A DNA stretch of 54,204 nucleotides from Campylobacterota bacterium (lineage in GTDB: Bacteria; Babelota; Babeliae; Babelales; Chromulinivoraceae). Position numbers and translations under genes: made by a program. The notes beneath the pieces are model-generated. The model saw only the letters and a list, made by a program, of their open reading frames with translations. It had not been told where the DNA came from and searched no databases. The stretch is taken from positions 1 through 54,204 of the forward strand of contig PBME01000004.1 in the NCBI GenBank assembly GCA_002721975.1, given 5' to 3'. This document shows, one piece after another, positions 53,531 through 54,204 of this stretch. Position 1 is the first letter of the stretch. Each line of letters begins with the position of its first letter.

Positions 53531-54204
53531 ATGAAGAAAATATATGCCTATACTTTATTTTTTATAGCATTTGGTACATTTATTTTTTATATGTCACAGA
53601 TGCAGTCGTTAAAGCCAGATCATGTATTGATAGTTGGCACTTCTCCAGATTATCCTCCATATGCTTATATTGATGTTAAAACAGGTGAAATAATTGGTTT
53701 TGATATTGATGTTGCAAAAGAAGTTGCAAACCGTTTAGGTAAAGAATGTAGGATTAAAGATATGCCTTTTTCTTCTTTGATATTTGATTTACTATCAGAA
53801 GATATTGATATGATTGCAGCAGGATTAACACCGACACCGCGCAAAGCAAAAAACGTACACTTTACACAATTGTATTTGCAAGGTGACCCTTTGATTGCAT
53901 TAACGCAAGCATCAGGCACGCCTATTACGTCGGTTGATGACTTATCTGGTAAAAAAGTTGTCGTAAATACAGGGTATACAGCAGATTTATACTTGTCAGA
54001 TAAAAAAGGTATTGATCTGATTAGATTAAAAAGTCCTGCCGAAAGCTTCATGGCTTTAAAAACAGGTTCGGTTGATGTTTTTGTTGCAGCAAAAAGTTCT
54101 TTGGTTAATTTTTTGCAACAAAAAAATGCAGATAAGTTTGCCATGTTCGTATTACCTGATACGGGTGATGATTATGCTATTGCTATTAATAAGCATAATG
54201 ATAC
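53531..54204 (+). CDS. family 3 extracellular solute-binding protein (partial)
   Basis: This frame runs off the right edge (at least 224 residues). It has a hydrophobic N-terminus (about 3-22), likely a signal or anchor. The SBP family 3 pattern follows: VLIVGTSPDYPPYAYID, GFDIDVAKEVANRLGKECRI, MIAAGLTPTPRKAKNVHFT and VDDLSGKKVVVNTGYTADLYL. Such proteins bind amino acids (polar or basic) for ABC import. No ribosome site is obvious before the ATG. If a permease and ATPase follow outside the window, it is an amino-acid importer, which would fit scavenging by a host-dependent cell. Confidence 0.9.
   Translation, partial: MKKIYAYTLFFIAFGTFIFYMSQMQSLKPDHVLIVGTSPDYPPYAYIDVKTGEIIGFDIDVAKEVANRLGKECRIKDMPFSSLIFDLLSEDIDMIAAGLTPTPRKAKNVHFTQLYLQGDPLIALTQASGTPITSVDDLSGKKVVVNTGYTADLYLSDKKGIDLIRLKSPAESFMALKTGSVDVFVAAKSSLVNFLQQKNADKFAMFVLPDTGDDYAIAINKHND

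Noticed and set aside
53665-54144. Minus-strand frame of 159 codons
   Set aside because: It is antisense to the solute-binding protein, which has clear family motifs.

Overview
The window is an AT-rich bacterial chromosome segment. It mixes core housekeeping genes (infB, nusA, rpsA, ndk, nusB, efp, glyA, alaS, pth, lon, atpD, atpC, ssrA, initiator tRNA) with many secreted or membrane-anchored proteins of unknown function. Ankyrin-like, SET-domain, degenerate J-domain, clostripain and duplicated M16 peptidase genes are also present. This profile suggests a reduced-genome, host-associated Gram-negative-type bacterium. The best guess is a member of Dependentiae (TM6, Babela-like), but that is inference from gene content only; a 16S or marker-gene search would settle it.

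Layout. 1-1485: infB (partial) and nusA, read leftward. 1486-1970: a probable chromosomal replication origin, with two opposed arrays of DnaA boxes at exact 11-bp spacing around an AT-rich core; GC skew changes sign here. 1971-4609: clostripain-family peptidase and a truncated ComEC-like membrane protein. 4696-10059: two tandem M16 metallopeptidases. 10198-13018: a Lys/His-rich lipoprotein and two secreted unknowns. 13100-15813: IscU/SufU-like scaffold, ribosomal protein S1, NDK. 15887-18965: small membrane or secreted proteins and a secreted alpha/beta hydrolase. 18966-20781: a repeat-rich region, a ParA ATPase and a ribbon-helix-helix-like partner, forming a probable partition locus about 18 kb from the origin. 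20911-24895: a secreted small protein, a GT-like protein, nusB, efp and glyA. 25216-34603: SET-domain protein with a Skp-like coiled coil, a GT2 glycosyltransferase, HIT protein, alaS, pth, an OmpH/Skp protein, an ankyrin-like protein and unknowns. 34634-35358: tmRNA on the minus strand, and initiator tRNA with its own promoter on the plus strand. 35393-40956: murJ, GNAT, LolD-like ATPase, lon. 41010-47686: secreted proteins, including two large paralogues, one needing a frameshift at an A8 run. 47832-51117: atpD, atpC and a HerA-like ATPase in one unit. 51114-53433: two secreted proteins made of degenerate J-domain-like repeats. 53531-end: a partial family 3 solute-binding protein.

The most unusual signal is the tmRNA. 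Its tag reading frame is 36 codons long, contains an uninterrupted 18-residue hydrophobic stretch followed by three arginines, and ends in GYSLAF instead of the usual ALAA-like tail. If translated, it would add a potential membrane-spanning anchor to proteins from stalled ribosomes, rather than a simple soluble degron.
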